A DNA stretch of 61,827 nucleotides from Paraglomus occultum (taxonomy: Eukaryota > Glomeromycota > Glomeromycetes > Paraglomerales > Paraglomeraceae). The stretch covers positions 1 to 61,827 of the forward strand of contig CAJVPJ010000036.1 in assembly GCA_910592205.1 (NCBI GenBank), read 5' to 3'. The position numbers were made by a program, and so were the translations under genes. Shown here in pieces: positions 21,558 to 34,991 of the stretch; the first letter of the stretch is position 1; each line of letters opens with the position of its first letter. Below the pieces are notes generated by a model. It made no database searches. It saw only the letters and a list, made by a program, of their open reading frames with translations, and was not told where the DNA came from.

Positions 21558-23418
21558 ATGATAAGAACGCAAGAGGTTCGCAAAGAGCAAAACAACTTCT
21601 TTAAGAAACATGAAAACCCCCGTCCGTTGAACTTCTTTATAGAGTTTAAATATCGCAGAAAGTCATCTGGTTATCACGATTATAAACAACAATTGGACAA
21701 AGCGTTACAAGACGACCCTAATTCAAAAAAGCTGTTAGATTTACGGAGAAAATATGATAATAATTACAAAAATGACTGGGCGCAATATGAAGATTGGAAA
21801 AAAAATAAAAAAGTCAACGTATGTTATTTTATTCAAGCTGAAGAAACTTAGATAGATACTGACAAAACATTGAAATAATAGGAAGCGGTAAAGAAAAGGA
21901 AGCGCGAGGCTCATGCCAGATTTCATGCTCAATTAGACGACAACCTCGATGGTGGAAACTTTTTTGATAGTCAGAAGAGCGTAAGTTGATTATTATTAAT
22001 TCTTTTCTCTACGAGATAACGCTGGCTAAGAAAACTCCAATAAAAAGAATAAAGAGGTCAGTAGCAACAATAATATCGACAAAGAGGATGTGAATAATTA
22101 CGAAAGTGAAGAGGAAGAAATTATTCGAAATGATAATGAGGTAGCTATGTAATATTCTAAACGAATGCGCTTGTAATGTTATTGACCTTTCCATCATGCA
22201 GACAAGAATAACAGATGTCTTAGAAAATGTCGTTGAATACTCAGAGGCGATGAAAACAATTTGTTCGGTCTATATGGAACAACATTCTGATGGTGATCTC
22301 ATTGACCTCCGTTCGTGTTCGCCCTTCTTTAAAAAGCTCCCAAAATTAGTAGCACATTCTTACCTCTTAGAATTGGATGAGATAACGGAATCTCTGATTC
22401 CTATGAATGTGCATGATTTTCTCGTACAATTTTTTTCACAAAAAATCTCCGATACCGAATGGCAAATTAAAGTTGATGATCTGCGACCTCCAAAACGGAA
22501 CGATCCCTAATGACTGCAGTAGTGCGAATTTTACATCGCACCCTACCACAGTTGTACGTAGTTATTATTATCATGTTGATTCATTTTTCCAGATTTCTGT
22601 TCTTAATATTTTTTTATTCGAATAGCATAAAGGCGTTTTCTCATGGGGCTCAAAATCCTCTTCAAAACATTGCAACTATTGAGCAAGCTCATCTCAATGC
22701 GTTTGTACATCCGTGTCTCGATGCCGCACTATGGTATTTAGCAAAGATACGTTACGAATATGGAGAGATTCCGTCCAGGAACCATATTAATAAGAACCGC
22801 GCTGATGGTGTTGGTTTTATGTCTAATACGGATAAGTTTCAACTCGTATACGTAGAAGGTTCAGGACCAATGGTGGAAAAAGAGGTTACTGACATCAAAA
22901 AGATTCCAAATAATTTGAAGAACATATTCTCGAAGATAGTAAAAGAAACGGTTAAAAACCGGAGGCGTTTACCAAAGAAGCTGGCCGTATTTGGTGGGCA
23001 GAGTTCTCGTCTGCGAATTTATTTGCACTATCTTGATTATTGCGGTAAGTGTGCTTAAAAATTTATGCTACGAGAAAGTACTAATGATTCTTTGCCTATA
23101 TAAATTTAGGAAAGTATCGATTAAACGAAGTTGATAACGCTAATCTACCTCGAGACTTTTCAGAAATGCCGGATTTTGTCTACTTTTATGAATGTGTATT
23201 GAAGTGGGCAGTACGTATTAATGCAGGGTATTTGTGTTATGGACATTGAACATACACTAATCTTATGCATAATTAGCTGTTGGTTCAAGCCGTTACAACG
23301 TCTTTCAGTGAAGCAAGAACCGAGAAGAGGCCTTCGCGACTTTCATATGCAAACTGCCATCGACTGGATGAATGATCTTGTAATAGGTTTCTTATATATT
23401 GGTGGCTTATTTTTCTAA
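21558..23418 (+). CDS. uncharacterised member of an expanded Glomeromycotina/Mucoromycota protein family
   Basis: Multi-exon gene. Clear exons: 21558-21818 (start ATG, basic and acidic, MIRTQEVRKEQNNFF), 21882-21980, an acidic Asn-rich stretch about 22040-22140, 22196-22507 (DVLENVVEYSEAMKTICSVY, HSYLLELDEITESLIPMN), about 22631-23044 and 23110-23210. The core has the family hallmarks: ADGVGFMSNTDKFQLVYVEG with GSGP, then LPKKLAVFGGQSSRLRIYL, GKYRLNEVDNANLPRDFSEM and a terminal helix. The Asp...Glu-x-Gly/Ser pattern followed by a beta strand hints at a degenerate PD-(D/E)XK nuclease-like fold, which is inference. Junctions at about 22040 and between 22430 and 22640 cannot be joined in one frame, so the gene may be broken or carry non-standard introns. 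Function unknown. Confidence 0.55.
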
Positions 23419-23560
23419 TAGTTACACTTTGTCCTATACTGTATTTAGTAAAGTTGCATAATATCGAAAAATGGTAGTATGTAATGTTTACGCTCAAGGC
23501 ACTCTAATAACTTAGGTACAATAAAAAGATTTTGAATAAATGCGCTTTTTATATAAAGTA

Positions 23561-23722
23561 ATGTCGAACACTCAATCCAAAATCGTTTCGTTGCAAGAAT
23601 TAAATTCTCAACTCATTGCCACAATTGCTGAGCTTAGAAAGGAGAATGCCGAGAATACAAAATTGAAACAAGCTATACGTTGCAAAGTATACCATGACGT
23701 CTTTCGTGATCTCCTCCATTGA
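23561..23722 (+). pseudogene. truncated coiled-coil N-terminus of an expanded family
   Basis: From the ATG at 23561 a leucine-zipper stretch reads MSNTQSKIVSLQELNSQLIA, then TIAELRKENAENTKLKQAI, and stops soon after. This opening is characteristic of large families in arbuscular-mycorrhizal fungi. The downstream half overlaps a protease-like frame on the other strand, so the gene looks cut off. Confidence 0.45.
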
Positions 23723-24100
23723 TAAATCGGGTCACTTTTAGTGGAGCTGGCTTTATTGCTACCTTCATCGATTAACGGGATGCTCATATAATCTATTATA
23801 ATTTTAGGAGAAAATCCAAAGATAATTTCGCTTCGCGCATCCATAACCAATCTTAACCCCAATATCAGATCAAACGATGGATTTTTGCGAATTTGAAAGT
23901 CTATTACTTCAGTACAATCTAAGCTTCGCCACTTTCCTTTATAGTGAAACTGTAAATCTAAGCATTTTATTTCTTCACTGATCAATTCATCGCCAGATGA
24001 ACATTCCAACCATAAGCTCATCTTGCTAATGGTATTGGATTTAGATGTTGTGCCTTTACTGGGATTTTTCCTTCTACGAGTGTTTTTATGAAAACCATGT
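23720..24100 (-). pseudogene. retrotransposon aspartic-protease-like fragment
   Basis: A minus-strand frame runs from at least 24100 (basic stretch RRRKNPSKGTTSKSNTISK) through MSLWLECSSGDELISEE, LDLQFHYKGKW, then FQIRKNPSFDLILGLRLVM and DARSEIIFGF. The pattern PSFDLILG followed by a short helix and a final strand resembles the C-terminal half of retropepsin-like domains in LTR retrotransposons. The catalytic DTG/DSG motif is not visible, so it is a fragment at best. Assignment is tentative. Confidence 0.35.
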
Positions 24101-24531
24101 CAATATTATTTAATAATACATATATGTTATAACCGAAAAAACAACTCGGTAAATAATTACTCATTCTCCGTACTATTTATAATCCACGATGAATGATTAG
24201 GATTAACCTCTATATAATTTCTAAATACAGGAATAAATCCGTTCCAATTATTATGCCAATGGGAATTGGAGTATGTAAATCATTTGAATAACACATTGCT
24301 ACAGCCACGAACGCATTTCTCCAAAAAATTGTCTTATTAACTCTGGTAGCCATGTCAAGCACAATCTGCTTTTCTTGCACGTCTTGAGAAAGACATGCAT
24401 TTTAAATTTATGCATTTTTGCACCAATTAACACCTTCATGTTCTAAATCGGGCCGAATTGCGCTTTAAGGAAATGATTTCCATGCTTTAGCCGCAAACCT
24501 CAAAAAATTTTCCCATCTTTTTCTGATCAAA
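24101..24531. other. intergenic region upstream of the hydroxylase gene
   Basis: 430 bp, AT-rich, no gene recognised; presumably holds the promoter of the downstream plus-strand gene. Confidence 0.4.
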
Positions 24532-26218
24532 ATGCATTCAGCGCGGAAACCTTCTCCTTTAAATCCCAAGAGACGGAAAATAGAGGGAAAATCATCACCA
24601 GAGAGTTCAGCCTCATTTCATCCAAATGGATTGATAAACGACCACTATACGGACAGCAACTTTGTAACCAACTTTCGTAATGCTTTTCAAACCAGAACAG
24701 ACTTTGAATGTAGTACCACTAGTGCTAGACTTTATCCTACGCCATTCCGCACTGGCTGGCTTCCAGACATATTTTCGTCTCCTTTCGCACACAACGTAAA
24801 ACAAGAAATAGTCACCGAATACTATAGATTGAAATCTTCCGATTTGTTTGAATTTTATCAAAGCGATGATTTAAAGGAAACAAAGAAACCACAGTTACAG
24901 AAATTGCGGGATGCATTGTATTCGGATCATTTCGTGTCGATGATGTCTAATCTGACAGGAATAGAATTGAACGATACGCCCGACATATCAGCGCACATGT
25001 ATTTTGAAGGACATTATTTGTTGTGTCATGACGACGATATAGAAGATGACGGGGAAATGACGGGAAGAAGGATTGCATTCATTATTTATTTAGTCGATGA
25101 ATGGAATGAAAGTGACGGCGGAGCGCTGGAGTTATTCAATATGTAAACGCGACGTCTCTCTCTTTATCTCTCTATCTCTCTAAATTTCTCCATTTGTTTT
25201 GTTGCTATGTCATCCTTTTTCCCAACCTCTTTGGATTTTAACACTTTATCTCTCCTTTTAAAGCGACAACGGAGGTAACCCGGCCGAAGTCACGCGCTCA
25301 ATACTACCAAAATATAATACGATGGCCTTTTTTGAAGTTACGCCGACGTCATTTCATCAAGTAGCAGAAGTCCTGTCGCCAACAAAAGCCAGGTTATCGA
25401 TATCCGGCTGGTTTCACGGATCTTTAAAAACGCGACTATCGCTTGCGGTATATCGCCCAATTACGCCAAAAGTGTCGAAAATAACAGAATATGTCAATCC
25501 ACGCTGTTTAACGGATGAATTCATACAGCGAGCTAGAAAAACGCTCCGTAAGAAATATTTCCTAGAAATACAGGATTTTTTAAAGGATGACGTGTATGAC
25601 AAACTCCTGGAAAGTTTAGACCGCGTCGGATGGTCAGAAAAGCCAATAGGTCCTGCCAACATCCGTAAATATTATCTGCCAAAGTCAAACACCGTCGATA
25701 ACCTTTCCGTCGATTCGGCCTCCCTCCCATTGCACAGCGCCATTCAATCATTCTTTACTTCCGGCGCGTTCGCCGAATACCTGTATAGTATCTCGTGTTG
25801 GCGATTCCATTCTGTTGCATCGGAAACACGTCGTTTCTATCGCAACAACTATACAGTTATACACGATAATGGATGGGATAGAGAAGGTCTCGATGTAGTG
25901 TTTTCTTGCATTCGCGGTGTATGGAATGAATTGTGGGAGGGATCTACTATTTACATCGATACCGAAGTAGAACCTGATGAAGAAGGTACCGAGAAAATAT
26001 ATGAAATGTGGCCGGAACAGAACGTGCTAACTTTGGTGTTGAGGCCAAAAATGACTCATAGGTTTGTCAAGCACTTAAAGTGTGAAGATGGGAAGGTAAG
26101 ACAAGAAATGAGTTTTATTTTCTTGGAGGAAAAGAGGGAAGGGGAGGATGATGAGGATGATGAGGATGAGGATGATGATGAGGAAGATGGTAGCAGTGAC
26201 TGCGAGGATGATATTTAG
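24532..26218 (+). CDS. 2-oxoglutarate/Fe(II) prolyl hydroxylase, OGFOD1/Ofd1/Tpa1 family
   Basis: Two exons (24532-25142, 25264-26218) give 521 aa, the usual length for the family. The N-terminal catalytic domain has KLRDALYSDHFVSMMSNLTG, then the first iron ligands in LLCHDDDIED (H-x-D), a strand IAFIIYLVDEWNESDGGALE, and after the intron FHQVAEVL (second His) and RLSISGWFHG with the Arg that binds 2-oxoglutarate. The C-terminal domain (WRFHSVASETRRFYRNNYT, VLTLVLRPKMTHRFVKHL) is the degenerate oxygenase-like domain of this family. It ends in a strongly acidic tail. These enzymes hydroxylate a proline of ribosomal protein uS12 and affect translation termination; in fission yeast Ofd1 also controls sterol-regulated Sre1. 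The protein is expected in nucleus and cytosol and its activity depends on oxygen. Confidence 0.93.
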
Positions 26219-26518
26219 AAATTTGAAATGTAATTGCTTTTCTCTTTGAACGCGAGATTGATCTTTTCATGAATTATTGCCTTTATCATGTTGATAAAAT
26301 AAGAAAAACAATTTGGAATTGTTAGATTTAGAGTTGCTGGCTATAATTATAATAAAAACCATAGTCTTTTGCAATTTTATTGGCCAAAATAATATCATGT
26401 GCAACAATGATTGATCGACCCCAAGCGTCGGTCATTTGTATCGTTATTATTATTATTATTTTAGTTTTATAACAATTACTGTTGTCGAACTGAAGCTTTC
26501 GCCGACAAATAAGTGACA
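26219..26518. other. intergenic region
   Basis: 300 bp between the hydroxylase and the small UIM gene, with a short (TAT)n run near 26445; nothing else seen. Confidence 0.4.
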
Positions 26519-26764
26519 ATGAGTCTTGCTGCACCGGTCAGCGACCATCCCCCACAAACCTACGATCCTGAGGAGGTGAATGAAAACGCGCTCGAGCTTA
26601 CGATTTGCCGTGTTCTGCCTCGCAATATTTGCCACGACATATATACTAACTCCACTATAATTTATCATACCTAGATAGAGATGCTCAAGCGAGCAATTGA
26701 GCTCTCTCTCCAGAAGAGTCCAGACACACAAGTCAAACGGACATCAGCAAAGGATATATACTAG
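26519..26764 (+). CDS. possible micro-protein with ubiquitin-interacting motif
   Basis: Two exons (26519-26575, 26675-26764) give a 48-residue protein starting MSLAAPVSDHPPQTY. Across the exon junction it reads EEIEMLKRAIELSLQK, which fits the ubiquitin-interacting motif (acidic cluster, Leu, conserved Ala, then a Ser followed by acidic or polar residues). The intron has a good donor (GAG/GTGAAT) and acceptor (ACCTAG). It ends at a TAG after KDIY. An alternative is that these are the first exons of a longer gene: a donor overlapping the stop (TA/GTGCGT) could join in frame to an open stretch from about 26852. Function unknown; binding of ubiquitin is inferred from the motif only. Confidence 0.45.
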
Positions 26765-26849
26765 TGCGTATGTCGAAGCTCACACCACCCAAATGATAAA
26801 CTCGACAACTGACACGCATTGACGTTGTTCTATCCTAAACTCCTCTAGC

Positions 26850-27330
26850 TACGTCGTATTACCATGCATCATAATAACGGTGCTTTACTTATTCCTTACA
26901 GCGGTAGTAGTTCCCGACTTTGTTGAACGTGTTGACTCCAGGATGTTGGAATTGTCGAGAATGAAGTCGACGTGTTGGACAATGTATCTGGAACTCTCAT
27001 GTTCGTTCCGCATGTTGAACATGACAAAGGCATTGGATGAGATATGTGAAGAGTACTCGCGATGCAGTGTCGGAATAGGTCTATTTGTAAATAGGTATGT
27101 GATAGAACGGGAGGGTGAATGTGAAGGAAGTAAACATTGGTGAAACGTAATTGCTTATTTGTTTGTATTTTTCTTACCTTCAATGAAGAATTGGTATTGT
27201 CGGAACCATGATAAGACAGTTTTTTGAGGGGTTAGAGTTGTCTTTTGACGATATGTCTTATTCGACTATCGGTAAAATCTTGATCATATTGGTAAGTGGA
27301 GGAATGGCTGATTTTGTAGAATTCGAGTAA
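26850..27330. other. region with open frames and splice-like signals on both strands
   Basis: Plus strand: an open stretch 26852-27085 followed by another (27187-27295) that joins in phase through AATAG/GTATGT and AATGAAG/A. Minus strand: a good donor GAAG/GTAAGA at about 27180 and acceptor ACAAATAG at about 27086 frame another open exon. I cannot decide which strand is coding and recognise no family. Confidence 0.3.
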
Positions 27331-30300
27331 GTATGAAAATTAACGCGATCAAACTTTCTTTAACAGGGTTCGTTAATCATTATCAGAACGATAGCACGTG
27401 TATTGAGCACACTTGCTTTCCGACACAATGGAGAACAAGGGTCAAAGAATTTAATCAGAAATTGAACAAGTTATGCCGATGAATGTACAGTAAATAAACA
27501 CATATACAATATATACATATGCACCCCCTTGTTTTTTATATATCAAATATAGGTGATTTATTATTAGAAATGATTCATGCTTATTTGCCGTTTTAATGGG
27601 TACTAATTTGCAACGCTTATGTGGCGGAGGAAAATGATGTATAATTAACAAAACAAGTAAAACTGTGTGAATGATGTTGACCAATTTCCGTCTTTATCTT
27701 ATATTGTTTATCAATCAAAAGGCTGTGGCAAAAAGCTTTTTATATATTATAGGCAGGAATGCACAAGTGGTCGGTTAAGATATATTCTTTGTTTGAGCAT
27801 GCACCAAGTGTTTATATGGAAATCTGACACTGTGCCATATCAAAGCAGAACTGTCAATGTATATTTGATTTTCCCAAGATATCGAGTTATTCACAGCTAT
27901 ACGGTATAAAGTATTTTCCGATCCGCACTTACGATGCATATTATTAATAGAATAATCCCTAATCGAAAGCAAAAGGGTCGATTTATTCGACGCGCGTTCT
28001 TTGTATCTCCCGGTAAATGGCTCGCTTTCAATGCAAAGGTCTTTGGACATTTATACTTAATCCATATTTCCATGATTAGGCACTCATTTAAAAAAGGAAT
28101 TAATTAGTTCCACTATACCAGGTAGAGAATTATTGGCCCACAATCAATTTCCATATTCTATCTCAAACGCTTATCCAAGCGATAAAATACCAGACGCGAA
28201 AATGCTTGCCAAAAAAAACGCCGTGCATTTTCCGTGTCGGCTGCACCGTGACGGAAAATCCGTGTCGGCTGCACCGTGACGGAAAATCCGTGCCAAGCGC
28301 AGAAATATTGTCATTCCGTGACGAGTTTTCAGTGTCAGCAAGTAACGTTTACCCCCACTAGTCAAAATACCGAATCAAAAATTGCCCTATTTGAATTAGA
28401 ATATTTCGGATTCTGTGGCATAATAATTGCTGTTGTTGTTCTATCATAAGAACCTTATTTGGGCACATTAATTAATTAAATTAGGTCACTTGTAATTGTA
28501 GATTCAGTCGCAAAAGCAAGCACACCGGAATAAGGGCGTTGAGTTAAAAGATTAAATTCCGCCATTCTAGCCAATTTTTTAGATATAGTAGCAATTTTAG
28601 CTCACATGAACAAAACGTTCGTTTTGTTGCAGTATGGCCCAATTATAGTGTTTTGCGAAATATTATCCCACTTTTGCAGTACTTTTGGTTCTTCACTTTT
28701 TATTAATAACAATAATAAACGCAAGTTTTACATCAAAATTATTAGGGAGATTAGTTTGAAGAAATTTTTGTTTGCATGTTATCTTGTTAGGACATTTTAA
28801 AGATAAAAAGAGTGAGAAACTTGGCAAGGGAAATTCTATCACTTTTCCCATTGCTTAGCTCAGGAAGGAAAGGCGATCGTTATAAAAAACCATTGACTTT
28901 TAATTGTAATATGATTGTCTAAAGAGTTTGTATACATTGTATGATGTATATACTCCGCGACATTATTGATCATTGACACATGGATATTATTTGGCATTGA
29001 CTGACATTCACACCTTTCAACGGTAGCAATGCATTTGCGTTCCCAATCTCTGAAGGGAAATGTCCTGTGCACTGTTCGTATGGCAACTTTTGTTTATCTG
29101 TCGTGTCATGGCACACTTGTAACGACTCGTTACACTAAATTTCAGTTGCTGCGTATTTTCCATTGCGCTTTACAATACAAAGACATCTTTTTCTTTGGCT
29201 TATTCGGATTACTAAATATATAATTGAATTCGCATGATCGGAATATCGGACTTTGCGCCTAAGATGCGTTACTCCAAAAATTACGCCGCACTGTTGGCAC
29301 CATTTGTTTTTTTTTGACAAGTAATTCGGGAGCACTCGTCATAATTGCGACTTGTCTTTCTCTGCGTGTTGAGTTATGTCAGGTTTTATGTAAACCGTGC
29401 AACTTGTTAGCGACATGTTAATTTTTGGTTTATGAAAGCTGTTAAATTAAAGGCGTCCTTATTTCGCTCGGCTTTCTTTAGCATAAATGTATGAATACGG
29501 GGAAATCTCGTGTTTTTGGTTTGGTTTTACGGAAAGTCGATTCTTTATGCATTGCATATGTTCGAACATAAACAAATAGGCAATGCTGTCTTATAGTGCG
29601 GTTCTTTGCAAATTGGCACTTGTCTTTTCCAAATGCGGTATTAGACAATATATTCAACGTCATGCTGCGAGAGAAATGCATGCGTTTGTCTTTGTAATTT
29701 ACCATATTAGCATTATACGATAGACATTTATATTTCTCGTGATACAAACAAATTGTCGTATTGTCCATATGTACAAAAATGGTAACGATGTCCTCTGACC
29801 AACTATTGTTTATCGTTATTATTATTAAACTAATACTAATAGTTATTATTATTGTTATTTATTATTATCAAATTGTAGTGATAAATATTATTCCGAAAAC
29901 ACGCACAAATTTATATTCGTCGCGAGCATCTGACAAAAAAGCTCGTGTTGTCTAAGTAACTGTTTTGTTTTTGACGCTAGTGATAGGACTACTCTCAAAC
30001 AGGGTTACTTCTTACAACGGTAGGCATCCTTGAAGATAATAAACGTGGGAAAATAAGAATGCATAGTTATGTTATTAGGTGAAGGAGTAGCATTGCTCCA
30101 AGTATCGCAAAACTTTTGGGAGGTGGAATGCGTAATTTCTATTTGATTCGCCAATCCATGCTCATCTTACGCAAAACGCGTTTCGGCACAATCAAAGAGG
30201 AGTGGTTCTTTCCACTATTATTAGAATCAGGATATGCGATAGTCTGGATTGTTCATTCGAGTGTGAAACCCTATTGATTATTTTTTACGCTCCTATTATC

Positions 30301-31257
30301 AAGGTATCACCATCAAAACATTCTTTACATGCGGAAATACCTATCGTTATCATGCATGCATAGATCCCAAAGAGGGTAATGAGTAAAGTTTTCAACGGTA
30401 GGTTAACCATTTAATGATAGCAAAGTGCAATTAATTGGTTTATTTACCAAAATGGGCAAGCTCCGTAAGTATCATTTTCGAGAGGGCCATATTAAACCCC
30501 TTCTCATCAGAATAAAGTAGACCTTGATGTGAGAACGGTAAACGTAAATCTCGCTGTTTTAGCATAAAAATCGCGCAAAATCGTTGTCGACGAAAGAATT
30601 GTAACACTCGGTTATGCAAATTGGCGTAAGAAAGTGTGGGAACTTGTGCATTCGGACAATGCATGATTTTCACCTGATTCAATCAAAGTCAAGAAACAAT
30701 AATATTAAGAAGGGGGGGAAGAAGGTTATGGTAGCGAGCGCAGATGACATTATATGATGTGTCACATCTATTAGGCAGCGTAGTCCCTGGGACCGGAGAG
30801 ACTTTATCATTAGTTTGAATCCATTTCATTCTCAGTAGCGCGTCATATTTTAATAGCGGCGAGACATAGATTTTTGCGTGTTGTAATAATAAGACCAATG
30901 TAACAATATGTATATGAATATCTTTATACTCATGTAAATAGTAATGTGTATGTAACCCACCAATTCTCTCTTAAGTAATAAAGCAATCTGAACAAAAAGC
31001 GAACGGCACACTTTAAGAACTCAAACAGGCAATCGGTGGCTTCATTTCATAGAACTACTGACATGACCGATTTTCTTTCTCGATAACGTAAAAAAAAAGA
31101 CTGAAAATTTGTTAAAGAACTATGTGCTAAGGAAAAAAAAGAAGACTATAAATTTTTACTATGAACTGAAAAGCATCAGCGGGGCTATGCCAAGAGATGT
31201 GTTGGTGGGAGAACGTCGGCCAACCATTTTGCGATTCTTCTAGAATGCGCATAGGGC
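27331..31257. other. gene-poor AT-rich stretch
   Basis: About 3.9 kb with only short frames and no recognisable protein, apart from a 28-bp tandem repeat at 28231-28286 and a short (TTA)n-like run near 29817-29870. Probably decayed intergenic or transposon DNA. Confidence 0.4.
28231..28286. repeat. two tandem 28-bp units with inverted ends
   Basis: Two exact copies, each starting tccgtgtcggctgcaccgtg and ending acggaaaa. The unit ends (tccgt and acgga) are inverted, so each can fold into a hairpin, and related half-sites continue downstream (ccgtgccaagc at about 28288, ccgtgacgag at about 28316). Confidence 0.8.
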
Positions 31258-32103
<846 letters not shown>

Positions 32104-34991
32104 GAGTGGTTATATTGTAGAGGTAGTTAGAGGTAAGAAAGGAGGATTAAAAGATACTGTTTAATATATATATATTAAGAGACAGTAATAGTATATAGGA
32201 AAAGGTTGTGTGCGAGAGAGAATAACGAAGAGAGGGAAATGGGGAAGAAGGAAAGTACGATAAACAAATTGATGGAAATCGGGACTATTTGTATGAAAAT
32301 CTAGTAAACAAAATTTCTGGTTTTTTGGGGTGGAAAAAGGATGAAGCTGGGTATATGTGAGAAATGCGAAAATGAGGTGGATCACAAAAATCTGAAATTT
32401 TTTTTATGTAATTGGAAAATTGAAAATGGCCATTTTTTTTAAATATAGTTTATGGTGACGATGGTGTAAATGGGATAATTATGATTAGCAAAGGTAATGG
32501 TGTAAAATGTTTGATTCCCTATTGTGCGTAATTGGTAGGAAAGTCTATTGGTAGACGAATGGATGGCATTGGAATTTATTGATTGCTGTTGTAGTAATAG
32601 TAGTAATAGCAGTAGTAGCGATATTAGTGAGCGATCCGCAAGTATAAGAAAGACGAGAATTGTGACACGTGATGAATAGTTTGGCGTGATTAATACAAGT
32701 ATATATACAATATAGTTCAAGCTACTAATTGTTCATACTACAGCCTCATTTGCCTCAATTGGTTTAGTGCACTTTTTTCCCGTGCGTTAATAATGTAGTA
32801 TTAATATATCTATCTCTCTATTACTATTACTATCTGAATTCACTGCGCTTGCTATCCCGCTTCTTGGGTCACATCGTTTTGCCCAAACCACCTCCTGTCT
32901 TCCAATGATGTTACCTAAACTTTATCGTTACAAAGCGGAATGTCATTTTCCCTTATTAAGATGTGTATTTAGTGTTTGTGTTGCGGGAGAGATGATTATG
33001 TCAATACTACGTGTGACGACGAATAAAATGCTACGTTTGGTCTAACTTCCACACGGTTTCAGTAGGACAGTAAATAAAGCATTGTAAGTCACTAGTCCTT
33101 TAGAAGTAACATGTTAGGTAATTACAAGTAAGCATGCTAAAATAGTGGTATTAGTATATTAATTAATATGCATATGCATGCTAAATTGGGCCAAAGCAAA
33201 CGCCACATAAATTTTCAGGGGTCAAAATTGCTATATTAGTAACTGGGAAGAGCAATTAACTTCAAGCCACTTTATTTGGAAATTGAATTACAGGTCTAAA
33301 ATTTATATTAATATTACCTCATTTTTACTGCATGTTTTCAAAAGGATAACATATTCAATTCAAAAATTAGTATAATAACTAATATTTCCGGATCGACAAT
33401 TAATTTTATTATAATTATATATTAATATCGATATTCAGTTCTAGGTACGTACTACCTATTAATATCGATTGCCTATATAGCTGATCCCGTGATGTAATGT
33501 TTATTATACATGGGTCAAAAGCGGTATCGCTAATTTTAAATGCTGGGCACGCAAAAAATTTTTTTATTTTACTTTTTTAGATGAATTATCATTATTGTTA
33601 TGTTGAATCTTCCTTTACGGTTATTACATAAGAGTGGGCTACACCGTCAGAATTGCGGGTGATATATATGAGATCTGCATGCAGTTACAGAGAGAGTTTC
33701 CTTTCCGGCTATTGCATAAGAGTGGGCTATTACGGGTGTTATTTATATAGAGATCTGCATGCAGTTACAGAGAGAGTTACAGTGCACTTACTAAATACGC
33801 TTATGGCAATGGTAATAACAAGGTTATAGCAATAGTAATGGCAATAGTAAGGGTCAAACTCTGTTTAAAATCTTGTAGTGAGTAAGACGCATATTATATA
33901 AAGTTACCCTGTTGCAAATAAACAGATGTTTACTGAACAAACAAGCGTGGGTAAATCTGCATGATGAAAAAATTTCACAAGATTGGACTAACTGTAAACT
34001 CTTTGTTATTCAGGCACTTTACGGGAACGAGTATGTAGTAAAAGTTTTTGCATTAGAAATAAATCAATAACACAAACTATGTGCAATGTTAATATTACAA
34101 CGTTCGAATAAAACGTGCAAATTGTGATATCATCAATAAACGTTTGGTTTCACTGATCGCCATGTGACATTACTTCATGCGCGGATTGCATATGAAAAGG
34201 TGGAATTTACGCTGGCGTGCCACTACGAAGAAACCGTTCAGCCTGCCACTTGTTAACTCTATCGATCTGGTGATACAATTATACGTTAATATTCAGAGTA
34301 TTTTATTATAATGTCTGTGGTTAGTACTGTAACATGGTTATACGTTTTACTAGTTAATATATGTATCGATATATCGTGGGTTTTCAAAAAGTGAAGTTTT
34401 GAAAAATCGATTACGATTACGATTTGTTTGCTTATTTTACAGTGGGGACCATAATTTATTAAAGAAATCGACTCATTGTAATGGATAAGTCCACTCAAAA
34501 GTCTATCACACCCGATATGCTAGTGAAATTGTGTCTTTCGCAAGAGTGATAATGGGGTATGTTAAGAATCGAAAAAAAAAGTTTTCTTTTGTTCTTGTAT
34601 TAAATAAATACCATGGGTAATGAAATTAATTAAATTTTATTACCAAAAATTTTGAATTTCTTCGTTGAACGCGTCGAACATTATGTATTATTGTTGTTTA
34701 CGCAAATTAGCCCCAGTTAAGCGGATGCTGGAGTATCAGACGAGACAGGACAGGAAAGAATCGTTTGATTATCGGTACAATATTTTAACATAATTTATAC
34801 TTAAGCAATAAGAGGTATTAGTATGAAGAGCTGCCTGAGATTTTTGCAAGAACACATTTAGAGCTAAATTTTGACATCCCCTGGCCAAATTAATGTCAGC
34901 AGTAACCGTCATCGTGAAAACGAATAGAAATTTATTTTGACGTCTTTATTTACATTTGACACAAGTCTTAAAGCCTTTGCTCATTTTCTAT
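32104..34991. other. gene-poor region with short repeats
   Basis: About 2.9 kb between histone H3 and APN2 with no supportable gene. It contains an AGT/AAT trinucleotide run at about 32590-32625, a duplicated 88-bp block at about 33609-33779, and long A/T-rich tracts. Confidence 0.4.
33609..33779. repeat. tandem duplication, unit about 88 bp
   Basis: The blocks starting ttcctttacggttattac and ttcctttccggctattgc both continue with ataagagtgggct and end with gagatctgcatgcagttaca plus gagagagtt. The copies differ by a small deletion and a few substitutions. Confidence 0.8.

Noticed and set aside
28231-28330. CRISPR-like array
   Set aside because: The two units are directly adjacent with no spacers, and the host is a eukaryote.
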